A stretch of 6,482 nt of DNA from CAZHSN01 sp964535125 (GTDB lineage: Bacteria > Armatimonadota > HRBIN16): NCBI GenBank assembly GCA_964535125.1, contig CAZHSN010000192.1:1-6482 (forward strand), written 5' to 3'. The translations under genes and the position numbers were made by a program. The stretch's first letter is position 1; each line of letters starts with the position of its first letter. This document shows, piece after piece, positions 1-6,482 of this stretch. The notes beneath the pieces were generated by a model. That model saw only the letters and a list, made by a program, of their open reading frames with translations. It was not told where the DNA came from and searched no databases.

Positions 1-1
1 A

Positions 2-136
2 CAACCCATCGAGTTTCTACGGTTTGAAGTCGGCATCAACCACCTCCTGACGGTTGGGCGCAACATCCCGCACGCCATTGGGCTTTCGGTCACTGAGGTT
101 TCACTGACCGGCCCCCACTCAGGATGTGCCCAATAG
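2..136 (+). CDS. Probable 3' end of an upstream gene, product unknown
   Basis: An open frame enters from the left edge (first full codon at 2) and runs 44 codons to a TAG at 134-136. The other two plus-strand frames hit stops early (25-27 and 48-50). The peptide begins QPIEFLRFEVGINHLL and continues through RNIPHAIGLSVTEVSLTG, ending SGCAQ. It has the mix of charged and hydrophobic residues expected of a real protein, and most codons end in G or C like the neighbouring genes. I do not recognise the family. It lies on the same strand as the sugar-nucleotide gene, 82 bases upstream of that gene's start, so the two could be co-transcribed. An open stretch of this length can occur by chance, so confidence is limited. 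Confidence 0.42.
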   Translation, partial: QPIEFLRFEVGINHLLTVGRNIPHAIGLSVTEVSLTGPHSGCAQ

Positions 137-148
137 CACGATTACGGG

Positions 149-154
149 TATAAC
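149..154 (+). promoter_or_regulatory. Weak candidate -10 box upstream of the sugar-nucleotide gene
   Basis: TATAAC at 149-154 resembles a sigma-70 type -10 element and lies about 65 bases before the start codon at 219. The hexamer 17 bases upstream (126-131, GTGCCC) matches the -35 consensus at only three of six positions, so a good -35 is absent. The 137-218 gap also holds a 6-base inverted repeat, ATTACG at 141-146 and CGTAAT at 174-179, of doubtful meaning. This is only a guess at where transcription could start if the gene is not simply read through from upstream. Confidence 0.2.
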
Positions 155-208
155 GTGGTTGAGTCCATCGGATCGTAATGGGCTCTGCACGTGTTGAATT
201 CGCATGCC

Positions 209-213
209 GGAGG
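209..213 (+). promoter_or_regulatory. Shine-Dalgarno that fixes the start at 219
   Basis: GGAGG at 209-213 is followed by a 5-base spacer and then ATG at 219-221. The site lies downstream of the in-frame ATG at 204, so it cannot serve that codon. It supports the start at 219, from which the protein begins directly with the conserved nucleotidyltransferase strand and loop. Confidence 0.8.
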
Positions 214-218
214 AACTG

Positions 219-2735
219 ATGAAGGCTGTAGTGATGGCAGGTGGTGAAGGCTCCCGGTTGCGTCCGTTGACATCCGGGCGCCCCAAACCGATGGTGCCCG
301 TGATGGGGCGGCCTATTATGGAACATATCATCCGTCTGTTGCAGAGACAAGGATACGATGAGATATTTGCTACGCTGTATTACAAAGCCGATGAGATATC
401 CGGTGCATTCGGCGACGGCAGCGATCTGGGTGTCCGTCTGACATATTCCATTGAGGAGTCGCCCTTAGGCACCGCTGGTGCTGTAAAGCTGCTGGAGTCA
501 TCGTTGCGCGATGACACCTTCGTCATCGTCTCAGGCGATGCGTTGACCGACGTCCGGTTGGATCGAGCGGTGCGGTTCCATCGGTCAGTTGGCGCAGTGG
601 CGACACTCGTACTGGCGCGCGTCCCCAACCCCCTGGAGTTCGGAATCGTGGTGACAGATGATGACAACCGAGTTACCCGATTTCTGGAGAAGCCCGACTG
701 GGGACGTGTGTTCACAGACACAGTGAATACCGGCATGTACATACTCGACCCGGAGGTTTTCGACGAGATTGAAGCCGGTAAGCCGTATGACTGGAGTCAG
801 GACGTCTTTCCCAAACTGCTGGAGGAGGGACGTCCAATCTACGGTTACGTGTTGGATGAAGATGAGTACTGGTGTGATATCGGTACGCTGGAGCAGTACC
901 GAGAAGCGCACGAACATGTGTTTGCGGGGCGCGTGATGCTGCCCAGCGAGGCGCGCGAGACGTTCACCGGATCGGGTGTCTGGGTGGAAGAGGGCACCAA
1001 CATCCATCCGGAAGCATCTGTGGTGGCGCCTGCCTATATCGGCCGTCAGTGCGTGATCAAGCGAAACGCACAGGTCGGTCCGTTTACGGTATTGGGCGAC
1101 AACACGATCATTGAAGAAAAGGCGCACGTGGAACGCAGTGTCATTTGGGAGTCGTGTTACGTGGGTAACGACGCACATGTCACCTCAGCGGTGCTATGCA
1201 GTCATGTGACGGTGAAGTGCGACTGTGTAGTACGAGAGAACGCCGTAGTGGGTGATGGATGCGTCCTAGGGCAGAGCAGCACGGTGCGGCCCGGTATCAA
1301 GATCTGGCCCGACAAGTTCATTGAGCCGGGCGCCGTGGTAACGATGAGTCTTGTGTGGGGCAAAAAATGGCAAGGCTCCCTGTTCCGGAACATGGGCGTG
1401 TCCGGCATAACCAATATAGAGATAACCCCCGAGTTCGCCGCGAAACTGGCTGCATCCTACGGTGCATATCTGGGGCGCGGCACTCAGGTGCTCATGTCGC
1501 GTGACTCACATCGCGCGTCGCGCGCCATTAAACATGCCGTGATGAGCGGTCTGCTGTCGGTAGGCTGTAAGGTGCTGGATTTGCGGTCCATGCCGATTCC
1601 TATTGTGCGGCATCACATCCGCGCGTCCGGTTCGGTTGGTGGGCTCAACGTGCGGGTCGCGCCCATGAACCCGCGCATGACGCTGATGGAATTCCTCGAT
1701 AAAAACGGCGTGTATATCAGTAAGCCCGCTGAGCGGAAAGTGGAGTCCATCTTTTTCCGAGAGGACTTCGCACGCACCGACGCCGAAGAGGTTGGCGAGA
1801 TTGAGTTTTCCGCACGGGCAATCGAGCAGTACCAGCACGACTTCTTCCGCAACATGTCTTCGTTCGGCAGCCGTGAGGTGCGCTATAAGGTGGTGGTTGA
1901 CTTTGCGTATCACCGCATGGCGACCATCTTCCCCAGCATATTGGGCAAGATGAACTGCGATGTCATCGCCTTGAACGCGTATGCCGACCCAGACCGGTCG
2001 CCGAAGAACGCCGCTGAGCGGGCAGCCCATGTGGAGAACCTGCAGACCATCGTACAGACACTGCGCGCCGACATGGGCGTGCTGTTCGAAAGCGATGGGG
2101 AACGGATGACACTGGTGGGCGCCGATGGACGGGTGTTCAACCAGCAGGATCTGGCGCTGCTGTATGCGTCCATCGTGTCGCGTTCACATCGCCGGGCACG
2201 GGTCGCCGCCCCGGTCACGATGTCCCGTCAATTGGAGGCTGTGGTCGCCGCTCATGGGGGAACGGTTATCCGGACCCGCAGCGACATACGCTCCCTCATG
2301 GCCACTGCCGCGCAGAGTGACGGCTCAATCTACCTTGCGGCTGACGGGGATGGAGGCTTCATTCTGCCTCAGTTCCAACCTACATTCGATGCGCTGTACG
2401 CCTTTACCAAGATGCTCGACCTGTTAACCCGCCTGAACCTGACGATCAATGACGTCGCCGCGGAAGTCAGTCCGGTGCATGTCGTGCGGGAGACCGTCCA
2501 TTGCCCGTGGGAGGCCAAGGGCAAAGTGATGCGTATCCTGACAGAGGATCTGACTCGAGACCGCAAGGCGGATTTGACCGATGGAATCCGAGTGGATGAG
2601 GACGGCGGCTGGGTGTTGCTGCTTCCGGACTCGTTCGAGCCGATGTTTGTGGTGCTGGCGGAACACCAATACCCCGAGGAAGCGCACCGGCTGGCAACGG
2701 ACTACGCGGAGCGTATCCGCATGTTGCGCGACTAG
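219..2735 (+). CDS. Mannose-1-phosphate guanylyltransferase-like protein fused to a degenerate phosphohexomutase domain
   Basis: This 838-residue cytoplasmic protein probably makes an NDP-sugar, most likely GDP-mannose from mannose-1-phosphate and GTP, for glycan synthesis. Residues 1-240 form a nucleotidyltransferase domain. It carries the GGEGSRLRPLT loop (8-18), Lys23 in RPKP, the metal-binding region SGD (Asp107), EKP (157-159) and DIGT (220-223). Residues about 253-375 are a left-handed beta-helix with hexapeptide-type repeats. Residues about 385-838 resemble an alpha-D-phosphohexomutase, but the key loops are altered: TASHNP reads VAPMNP (480-485, Ser replaced by Pro482), the metal loop DGDGDR reads ESDGER (624-629), and the C-terminal phosphate loop RPSGTEP reads LPDSFEP (802-808). 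Mutase activity is therefore doubtful. Databases usually name such fusions mannose-1-phosphate guanylyltransferase/phosphomannomutase. The nucleotide and sugar cannot be settled from motifs; glucose-1-phosphate is an alternative. The start at 219 is preferred over ATG 204 because of GGAGG at 209-213. Confidence 0.88.
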   Translation: MKAVVMAGGEGSRLRPLTSGRPKPMVPVMGRPIMEHIIRLLQRQGYDEIFATLYYKADEISGAFGDGSDLGVRLTYSIEESPLGTAGAVKLLESSLRDDTFVIVSGDALTDVRLDRAVRFHRSVGAVATLVLARVPNPLEFGIVVTDDDNRVTRFLEKPDWGRVFTDTVNTGMYILDPEVFDEIEAGKPYDWSQDVFPKLLEEGRPIYGYVLDEDEYWCDIGTLEQYREAHEHVFAGRVMLPSEARETFTGSGVWVEEGTNIHPEASVVAPAYIGRQCVIKRNAQVGPFTVLGDNTIIEEKAHVERSVIWESCYVGNDAHVTSAVLCSHVTVKCDCVVRENAVVGDGCVLGQSSTVRPGIKIWPDKFIEPGAVVTMSLVWGKKWQGSLFRNMGVSGITNIEITPEFAAKLAASYGAYLGRGTQVLMSRDSHRASRAIKHAVMSGLLSVGCKVLDLRSMPIPIVRHHIRASGSVGGLNVRVAPMNPRMTLMEFLDKNGVYISKPAERKVESIFFREDFARTDAEEVGEIEFSARAIEQYQHDFFRNMSSFGSREVRYKVVVDFAYHRMATIFPSILGKMNCDVIALNAYADPDRSPKNAAERAAHVENLQTIVQTLRADMGVLFESDGERMTLVGADGRVFNQQDLALLYASIVSRSHRRARVAAPVTMSRQLEAVVAAHGGTVIRTRSDIRSLMATAAQSDGSIYLAADGDGGFILPQFQPTFDALYAFTKMLDLLTRLNLTINDVAAEVSPVHVVRETVHCPWEAKGKVMRILTEDLTRDRKADLTDGIRVDEDGGWVLLLPDSFEPMFVVLAEHQYPEEAHRLATDYAERIRMLRD

Positions 2736-2742
2736 CCAGATC

Positions 2743-2758
2743 CGCGTGCCGGCAGGCG
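2743..2758. other. Imperfect palindrome filling the gap between convergent genes
   Basis: CGCGTGCCGGCAGGCG occupies most of the 23 bases between the two convergent stop codons. TGCCGGCA at its centre is a perfect palindrome, flanked by a G/G mismatch and then CGC/GCG. As an RNA hairpin it would have only a short interrupted stem around a four-base loop, with no immediate T run on either side. A bidirectional terminator is conceivable but poorly supported, and no better terminator is visible here. Confidence 0.2.
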
Positions 2759-3283
2759 TCAGCGGTACTTTTGGGCTTTGAACCGGGACAGACTGATGGG
2801 CTCGCTGTCCCGGATGCCTGCCTTCCGGCGGCAGATGGAAATCTGCTGTTCGACGGTGTCTACCCCTTCCAGATCAGGCAGCAGCAGTCCCGTACGTCCC
2901 ATGGCATCGCGTACGATCACACCGTACAGGCGAGGATCCAGCGCCTCCGGACCGTTTATCGGCTCTTCGGGCTGAAGTACATACACCTCACACTCGGCCG
3001 CTTCGACTTCTGCTTCGCTCATCGGAGGGAACCGTGGGTCGCGCAAGGCGCTGGTGCGGGCGTTCTGCCGGATCTCATCCGCCAGACTGGGTTGCGTTCT
3101 GCGGAATGTGCCGCAGCATCCGCGCAGTTCGCCGTCCGGCCTGTGAAAAGAGACGAATGCGCCGCTCCAGTTGTCAGGGGGTTCGGGCCATTCCGACGGC
3201 GGTTCATCCGGTGCGGGCCGGCCGGACGCGGCAGCGGCCGCACAAATGCGCGCCCAGGTGACATAGGGATGAGAATGATGCAT
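2759..3283 (-). CDS. AMMECR1-domain protein (AmmeMemoRadiSam system protein A-like)
   Basis: The 174-residue soluble protein matches the AMMECR1 family along its length. A short N-terminal helix with HPYVTWAR (5-12) and a Pro-rich linker (22-37) precede the core. The core has GAFVSFH (41-47), the hallmark LRGCCGTF (53-60, usually LRGCIGT) with conserved Cys56, NARTSALRDPRFPP (74-87), GLLLPDLEGVDT (132-143) and KAGI (154-157). The family is found in all three domains of life. Its bacterial members often sit beside MEMO and radical-SAM genes, but the biochemical role is unsettled and I assign none. Neither partner is in this window. The start at 3283 is chosen because AGGAGG (3296-3291) lies 7 bases before it. 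The in-frame ATG at 3289 would be only 1 base from that site, and a GTG at 3319 would add 12 residues lying within plsY. The gene is the last of the visible cluster, 11 bases after the plsY stop. Confidence 0.9.
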   Translation of the reverse strand: MHHSHPYVTWARICAAAAASGRPAPDEPPSEWPEPPDNWSGAFVSFHRPDGELRGCCGTFRRTQPSLADEIRQNARTSALRDPRFPPMSEAEVEAAECEVYVLQPEEPINGPEALDPRLYGVIVRDAMGRTGLLLPDLEGVDTVEQQISICRRKAGIRDSEPISLSRFKAQKYR

Positions 3284-3290
3284 GCGCATG

Positions 3291-3296
3291 CCTCCT
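3291..3296 (-). promoter_or_regulatory. Shine-Dalgarno of the AMMECR1 gene overlapping the plsY stop
   Basis: On the minus strand the sequence reads GTAGGAGG. TAG (3297-3295) is the plsY stop and AGGAGG (3296-3291) is a full ribosome-binding site 7 bases before ATG 3283. A ribosome finishing plsY thus ends on the initiation site of the next gene, consistent with translational coupling. Confidence 0.75.
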
Positions 3297-3960
3297 ACGG
3301 GCTGTCTCTGCGGGACCACCAGAGACGGATTCGCGGTTCAGTGCCCTGCGCCAGGCGTTTGAAATTCGGCCGGTGTTTCCAGGCGACAAACACCGCACCG
3401 AGCAGGCAGAGCCAACCGGCCAGCGGTTGGCCACCCTCAGCCGGCGGGAACACGAACAACATATACCCCGCCAAGGCGAAAGAACCGAGCACCGAGGCCA
3501 CTGAGATATACCGGCACACCGTCAGGATCACCAGCCAGGTGACAAACGCGGCCAACGCGGATAACGGCGAGAACGCCGCGAAGACACCCAGCCCTGTGGC
3601 GACGGCCCGGCCGCCTTTGAAACCCAGGTACGGGCTGTAACTGTGTCCCAGCACCGCACCCAATCCAGCCGCCATCTGATCATACAAACGGTCTCCATTG
3701 GCCAGTTCCAGATTGGCCAGCAGAACGGGTGCGATACCTTTGGCCAGATCCAACAGAAACACTACAGAGCCGCCAACCGGCCCGAGTACGCGCCAGGCAT
3801 TCGTGGCGCCGATGTTGCCGCTGCCATGCTCGCGGATGTCCACATGCTTCCACAAACGGGCCAGCAGCCATCCGAACGGAATCCCTCCGATGAGGAATGC
3901 GATGGCAAATCCCAGCAGGTATTCGCGTGCCAGGATCATCAGTATATCGGTACCGGTCAT
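3295..3960 (-). CDS. plsY: Acyl-phosphate:glycerol-3-phosphate acyltransferase PlsY
   Basis: PlsY is an inner-membrane enzyme that transfers an acyl group from acyl-phosphate to sn-glycerol-3-phosphate. The product is lysophosphatidate, the first intermediate of phospholipid synthesis, and the usual partner is PlsX (not in this window). The 221-residue protein is strongly hydrophobic, with several membrane segments (about 13-37, 60-83, 95-113, 120-145, 147-170 and 178-195). All three PlsY motifs are present: GSGNIGATN (46-54), GHSYSPYLGFKGGRAVAT (105-122) and HRPNFKRLAQGTE (196-208). In motif 2 the common KGGKGVAT appears as KGGRAVAT, a mild change. The length is slightly above the usual roughly 200 residues. 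The ATG at 3960 overlaps the glnE stop by four bases, and AAGGAG (3976-3971) lies 10 bases upstream inside glnE, so translation is probably coupled to glnE. The C-terminal end is basic (RIRLWWSRRD). Confidence 0.95.
   Translation of the reverse strand: MTGTDILMILAREYLLGFAIAFLIGGIPFGWLLARLWKHVDIREHGSGNIGATNAWRVLGPVGGSVVFLLDLAKGIAPVLLANLELANGDRLYDQMAAGLGAVLGHSYSPYLGFKGGRAVATGLGVFAAFSPLSALAAFVTWLVILTVCRYISVASVLGSFALAGYMLFVFPPAEGGQPLAGWLCLLGAVFVAWKHRPNFKRLAQGTEPRIRLWWSRRDSP
3957..3960 (-). other. ATGA start-stop overlap between glnE and plsY
   Basis: On the minus strand ATGA contains the plsY start (3960-3958) and the glnE stop TGA (3959-3957). AAGGAG at 3976-3971 provides a ribosome-binding site. 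Four-base overlaps of this type are typical of translationally coupled operon genes. Confidence 0.85.
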
Positions 3961-6482
3961 TCGGGTAACACTCCTTCATACAGTTCCCGCACCGTCCACT
4001 GCCGGACGTCCTGCAGCAACGGGGTCAGCTCGGACATCAAGCGCTTCCAGTGTGACCCCTGCTGCTCGGTTACCCCGACCAGACGGGCCACAGCCTCTTG
4101 TTCCGGCTCTGTGTCGGGCAGGTGGTCGCGTGCGGCGCCATACACCAGGTTCATGGCGTTCCGTATTGCCGCACACAGATGATAACACCGGGCGCCGTTG
4201 CGCGCATCGGCCGCCGAGACCAGTCCCTCAGCGCGTAAGGCGTGCAATGCCTGCACCGTATTGGGATGCCGGACCCCCGGACGTTCGTGGCCATGCCGCA
4301 GCTGCAGCATCTGCACGGTGAACTCAATGTCGCTCAGGCCGCCATGCCCCAACTTGACGTCTGTGTCCCTCCGGTCAGGCCGTAACCGTTCCGTTTCAAT
4401 ACGGCGTTTCATGTGACGGATCGCCAACGCTTCGTGGGGATCCAATCCGCGGTCATAGGTGACATCGGTCGCCACGTCCATCAGGGCTTGGGCGGCCGCT
4501 GGATCACCGCATACGGGCCGCAGCCGCGTCAGCGCTTGCCGTTCCCATGTTTCCCCGCGACTGCGGTAATACCCGAGATAGTCGGGCGCTGAGCGCGAAA
4601 TCGCTCCGTACCGCCCTTCAGGACGTAGTCGGGCATCCACATCCAACGGGACGCCGTGCGACTGGACCAGACGGCATAACGCCAGCATCTGGTTCGCAAC
4701 CGCTGCGGCGCTTTGATACGCGTCGCCATGCGGCATCTCGGCCGGAGGCGCATGGGTGAACAGGATGTCCAGGTCGGACGAATAACCCAGTTCCTGCCCG
4801 CCGAATTTGCCCATACCCAGTACAGCCACTGTGCGCGCTGCCTGTTCACGGCTGGATGGCAGATCACCCGTCACCGTGGCAATCGCCTGCCGCAATAACG
4901 CTTCCAGTACGACTTCATACACTGCGGTGATCTCGGCCGCGATGACCAGACCGCTCGCTTCGCCCCATACGTCGCGGGCGATGATCCGCAAGCGTTCGCG
5001 CCGTATGAACGCGGCGATCTGGGGCGCTGGATCGCCGCGGCGCGGCAGTCTGTGCGCCAACTGGTCGGCCAACTCCTCACGCGTAACAGCGCAGGGCTCG
5101 CGGGTCTCGTCGCTGAACAGCACATCCAGCAGTTCCTGATGTGCGGTCAATACCTGCATGGCCATAGGGCTGGCGCCGGCGATGTCGGTGAGCCGGCGCA
5201 GCATATCGTCGTCAGCCGCCAAGGTCTCATAGAGGTGTGCTCGGTTGGGTACGGCGTCGGCCAGCGTTTCAATGCCCATCAACGCCCTGTCAGGCCACGG
5301 ACTGCGTCGGCAGGCATCCAGTAGTCTGGGGAGCAGAGTCAGGCAGGCCCGTCGCGTGTCCGGGGTGGCCAGGCTGGATGCCACGTCCGAGGCGTTGGGG
5401 TCGTTACCCAGTGTGGACCTGGCAATCAAGCGCAATGCCTGGTCAGTGTCCCGGAACCGCATAGTCTCCAGTAGGTGTTTCAGTTGATCCCGTGCGGCGT
5501 CCAGATGCAAGTTGGCCGCCCATTCCTGCAGGGTCTCCGTGTACTCCAACGGCGCCGTTGAGGCATCGGCGTAGAAGAGCCGCTGATAAACGGCATGAAT
5601 CGCATTCCGTTCGTCCGCTAGCCGCGCATCAAACGCCTCCACCGAGTCGAACCCGGTGCGGCGGGCCAGCAATGCCCGGGCGCGCGGCTCGGTGGGCAAG
5701 CGTTGTGTCTGCTGCTCATACAGTATCTGCAGACGGTGCTCCACCGTGCGCATGAACCGGTAACCGCGGTCCAGATCGTGGGCATCCTGGCTGCTGATGA
5801 GCCCTTCATGTTGCAGGGCTGCCAGTGCGTCCAATGTGGAGACATGGCGGATGCGCGGTCTGCTGCCGCCGTGACGCAACTGCAACAGCTGTACAGTAAA
5901 CTCCACATCGCGTATGCCGCCGCGTCCGATCTTCACATTGGTCTCCGTGACCTGTTCCATGGCCGCCTGTTGTTCGATCCGACGCTTGTTGTATCGGATC
6001 TCTTCCAGCCACTCAGCAGGCATACGCGGAGGATACGCCATGGCCTGAGCCATGGAGCGCCATTGGTCTCCCAACGGGGGGTATCCCGCGACGAACCGCG
6101 ACTTGATCAACGCCTGACGTTCCCAGGACTCCGCCCAGGTTTCGTAATAGTGCGCACATGACCGGATTGACCGACTGGGCGCTCCAAATCGCCCTTCGGG
6201 ACGCAGCCGCAGATCGACACGGAACACAAAGCCGCGTTCCATCGGCTCAGAGAGCACACGTACGATCTCCTGAGCCAGGCGTTCGGCGAAGCGCGTGCCG
6301 TCGATGCGCCCCACGGATGGCGGGTCATCCTGATGTACGAACACCAGGTCGATGTCCGAGCTGTAGTTGAGTTCGCGGCCTCCATGCTTTCCCATCGCTA
6401 TCACGGCCAGATGCGGCGCACGCTCGCCGCCATACCGTTCCAGCAGTTCGTTGCGAGCCAGTTCGTACGCACACTGGCACGC
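3957..6482 (-). CDS. glnE: Bifunctional glutamine synthetase adenylyltransferase / adenylyl-removing enzyme GlnE (5' end missing)
   Basis: GlnE attaches AMP to, and removes it from, a tyrosine of glutamine synthetase, adjusting ammonia assimilation to PII signals. The frame is open to the right edge. The last 841 residues are present and about 100-130 N-terminal residues lie outside, judging by the usual length near 950. Numbering from the edge, the two-fold architecture is complete. The first (adenylyl-removing) half has MGKHGGRELNYSSDIDL (30-46, acid pair Asp43/Asp45), RLRPEGRFG (92-100) and KIGRGGIRDVEF (184-195). A helical linker follows. The second (adenylylating) half has GMGKFGGQELGYSSDLD ending in Asp570/Asp572, ARLRPEG (617-623) and KLGHGGLSDIEF (710-721). 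A GTG at 6404 is a possible start only if the codons upstream are ignored. Those codons read ELARNELLERYGGERAPHLA, matching the family, so the gene clearly continues. glnE is first in the visible cluster and overlaps plsY. Confidence 0.95.
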   Translation of the reverse strand, partial: ACQCAYELARNELLERYGGERAPHLAVIAMGKHGGRELNYSSDIDLVFVHQDDPPSVGRIDGTRFAERLAQEIVRVLSEPMERGFVFRVDLRLRPEGRFGAPSRSIRSCAHYYETWAESWERQALIKSRFVAGYPPLGDQWRSMAQAMAYPPRMPAEWLEEIRYNKRRIEQQAAMEQVTETNVKIGRGGIRDVEFTVQLLQLRHGGSRPRIRHVSTLDALAALQHEGLISSQDAHDLDRGYRFMRTVEHRLQILYEQQTQRLPTEPRARALLARRTGFDSVEAFDARLADERNAIHAVYQRLFYADASTAPLEYTETLQEWAANLHLDAARDQLKHLLETMRFRDTDQALRLIARSTLGNDPNASDVASSLATPDTRRACLTLLPRLLDACRRSPWPDRALMGIETLADAVPNRAHLYETLAADDDMLRRLTDIAGASPMAMQVLTAHQELLDVLFSDETREPCAVTREELADQLAHRLPRRGDPAPQIAAFIRRERLRIIARDVWGEASGLVIAAEITAVYEVVLEALLRQAIATVTGDLPSSREQAARTVAVLGMGKFGGQELGYSSDLDILFTHAPPAEMPHGDAYQSAAAVANQMLALCRLVQSHGVPLDVDARLRPEGRYGAISRSAPDYLGYYRSRGETWERQALTRLRPVCGDPAAAQALMDVATDVTYDRGLDPHEALAIRHMKRRIETERLRPDRRDTDVKLGHGGLSDIEFTVQMLQLRHGHERPGVRHPNTVQALHALRAEGLVSAADARNGARCYHLCAAIRNAMNLVYGAARDHLPDTEPEQEAVARLVGVTEQQGSHWKRLMSELTPLLQDVRQWTVRELYEGVLPE

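Noticed and set aside
188..193. CACGTG palindrome upstream of the sugar-nucleotide gene as an operator
   Set aside because: A six-base palindrome is expected by chance in sequence of this composition, and no second copy or longer dyad supports a regulator site.
585..1178. Minus-strand open frame of 197 codons inside the sugar-nucleotide gene
   Set aside because: It lies fully opposite conserved transferase and beta-helix sequence. Its composition (many His, Arg, Cys, Val) looks like an antisense shadow, and it has no recognisable motif.
2771..3640. Plus-strand open frame of 289 codons opposite the AMMECR1 and plsY genes
   Set aside because: It is antisense to two genes with unmistakable family motifs, spans their junction, and its translation is rich in Arg, Pro and Ser with no recognisable domain. 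It is a shadow of GC-rich coding on the other strand.
3643..4182. Plus-strand open frame of 179 codons opposite the plsY start and glnE end
   Set aside because: It crosses the glnE/plsY junction antisense, with low-complexity Ser/Arg/Gln composition and no motif.
6107..6385. Minus-strand frame overlapping glnE in another register
   Set aside because: It is a shifted reading of glnE; the glnE frame carries the conserved motifs throughout and needs no frameshift.
3957..6404. Taking GTG 6404 as the true glnE start
   Set aside because: The codons to the right continue in frame to the edge and encode family-like residues just before the first catalytic motif, so the gene is cut by the window edge, not begun there.

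Overview
The window reads as ordinary chromosomal sequence of a moderately GC-rich free-living bacterium. It is densely coded, with four confident protein genes and a probable fifth gene end at the left edge. I see no RNA genes, mobile elements, CRISPR arrays or long repeats. A bifunctional GlnE together with a nucleotidyltransferase/phosphohexomutase-like fusion suggests a lineage outside the classical enterics. Such fusions are known in groups such as Actinobacteria, Cyanobacteria, Chloroflexota and Armatimonadota. The sequence alone does not fix the phylum, and this placement is inference.

Left part, plus strand: a short open frame (2-136) probably ends an upstream gene of unknown function. 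An 82-base gap (137-218) with a weak promoter candidate follows. Next is a large sugar-nucleotide enzyme (219-2735) with three parts: an N-terminal nucleotidyltransferase like mannose-1-phosphate guanylyltransferase, a left-handed beta-helix, and a C-terminal phosphohexomutase-like half. The mutase half has lost its catalytic serine and other active-site residues, so it is unlikely to be a working mutase. A strong Shine-Dalgarno places the start at 219, not at the in-frame ATG at 204.

Right part, minus strand, converging on the first gene with only 23 bases between stops: a compact three-gene cluster reads from the right edge as glnE (5' end outside the window), plsY, then an AMMECR1-domain gene. 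glnE and plsY overlap by four bases (ATGA). The plsY stop codon overlaps the Shine-Dalgarno of the AMMECR1 gene. This packing indicates one transcript with translational coupling.

Together the genes cover nitrogen control (adenylylation of glutamine synthetase), the first acylation step of phospholipid synthesis, an AMMECR1 protein of unresolved role, and supply of activated sugar for glycans. They are housekeeping functions and no obvious new multi-gene system is visible. The points most worth following are the degenerate mutase half and the AMMECR1 gene without its usual partners, coupled to plsY.
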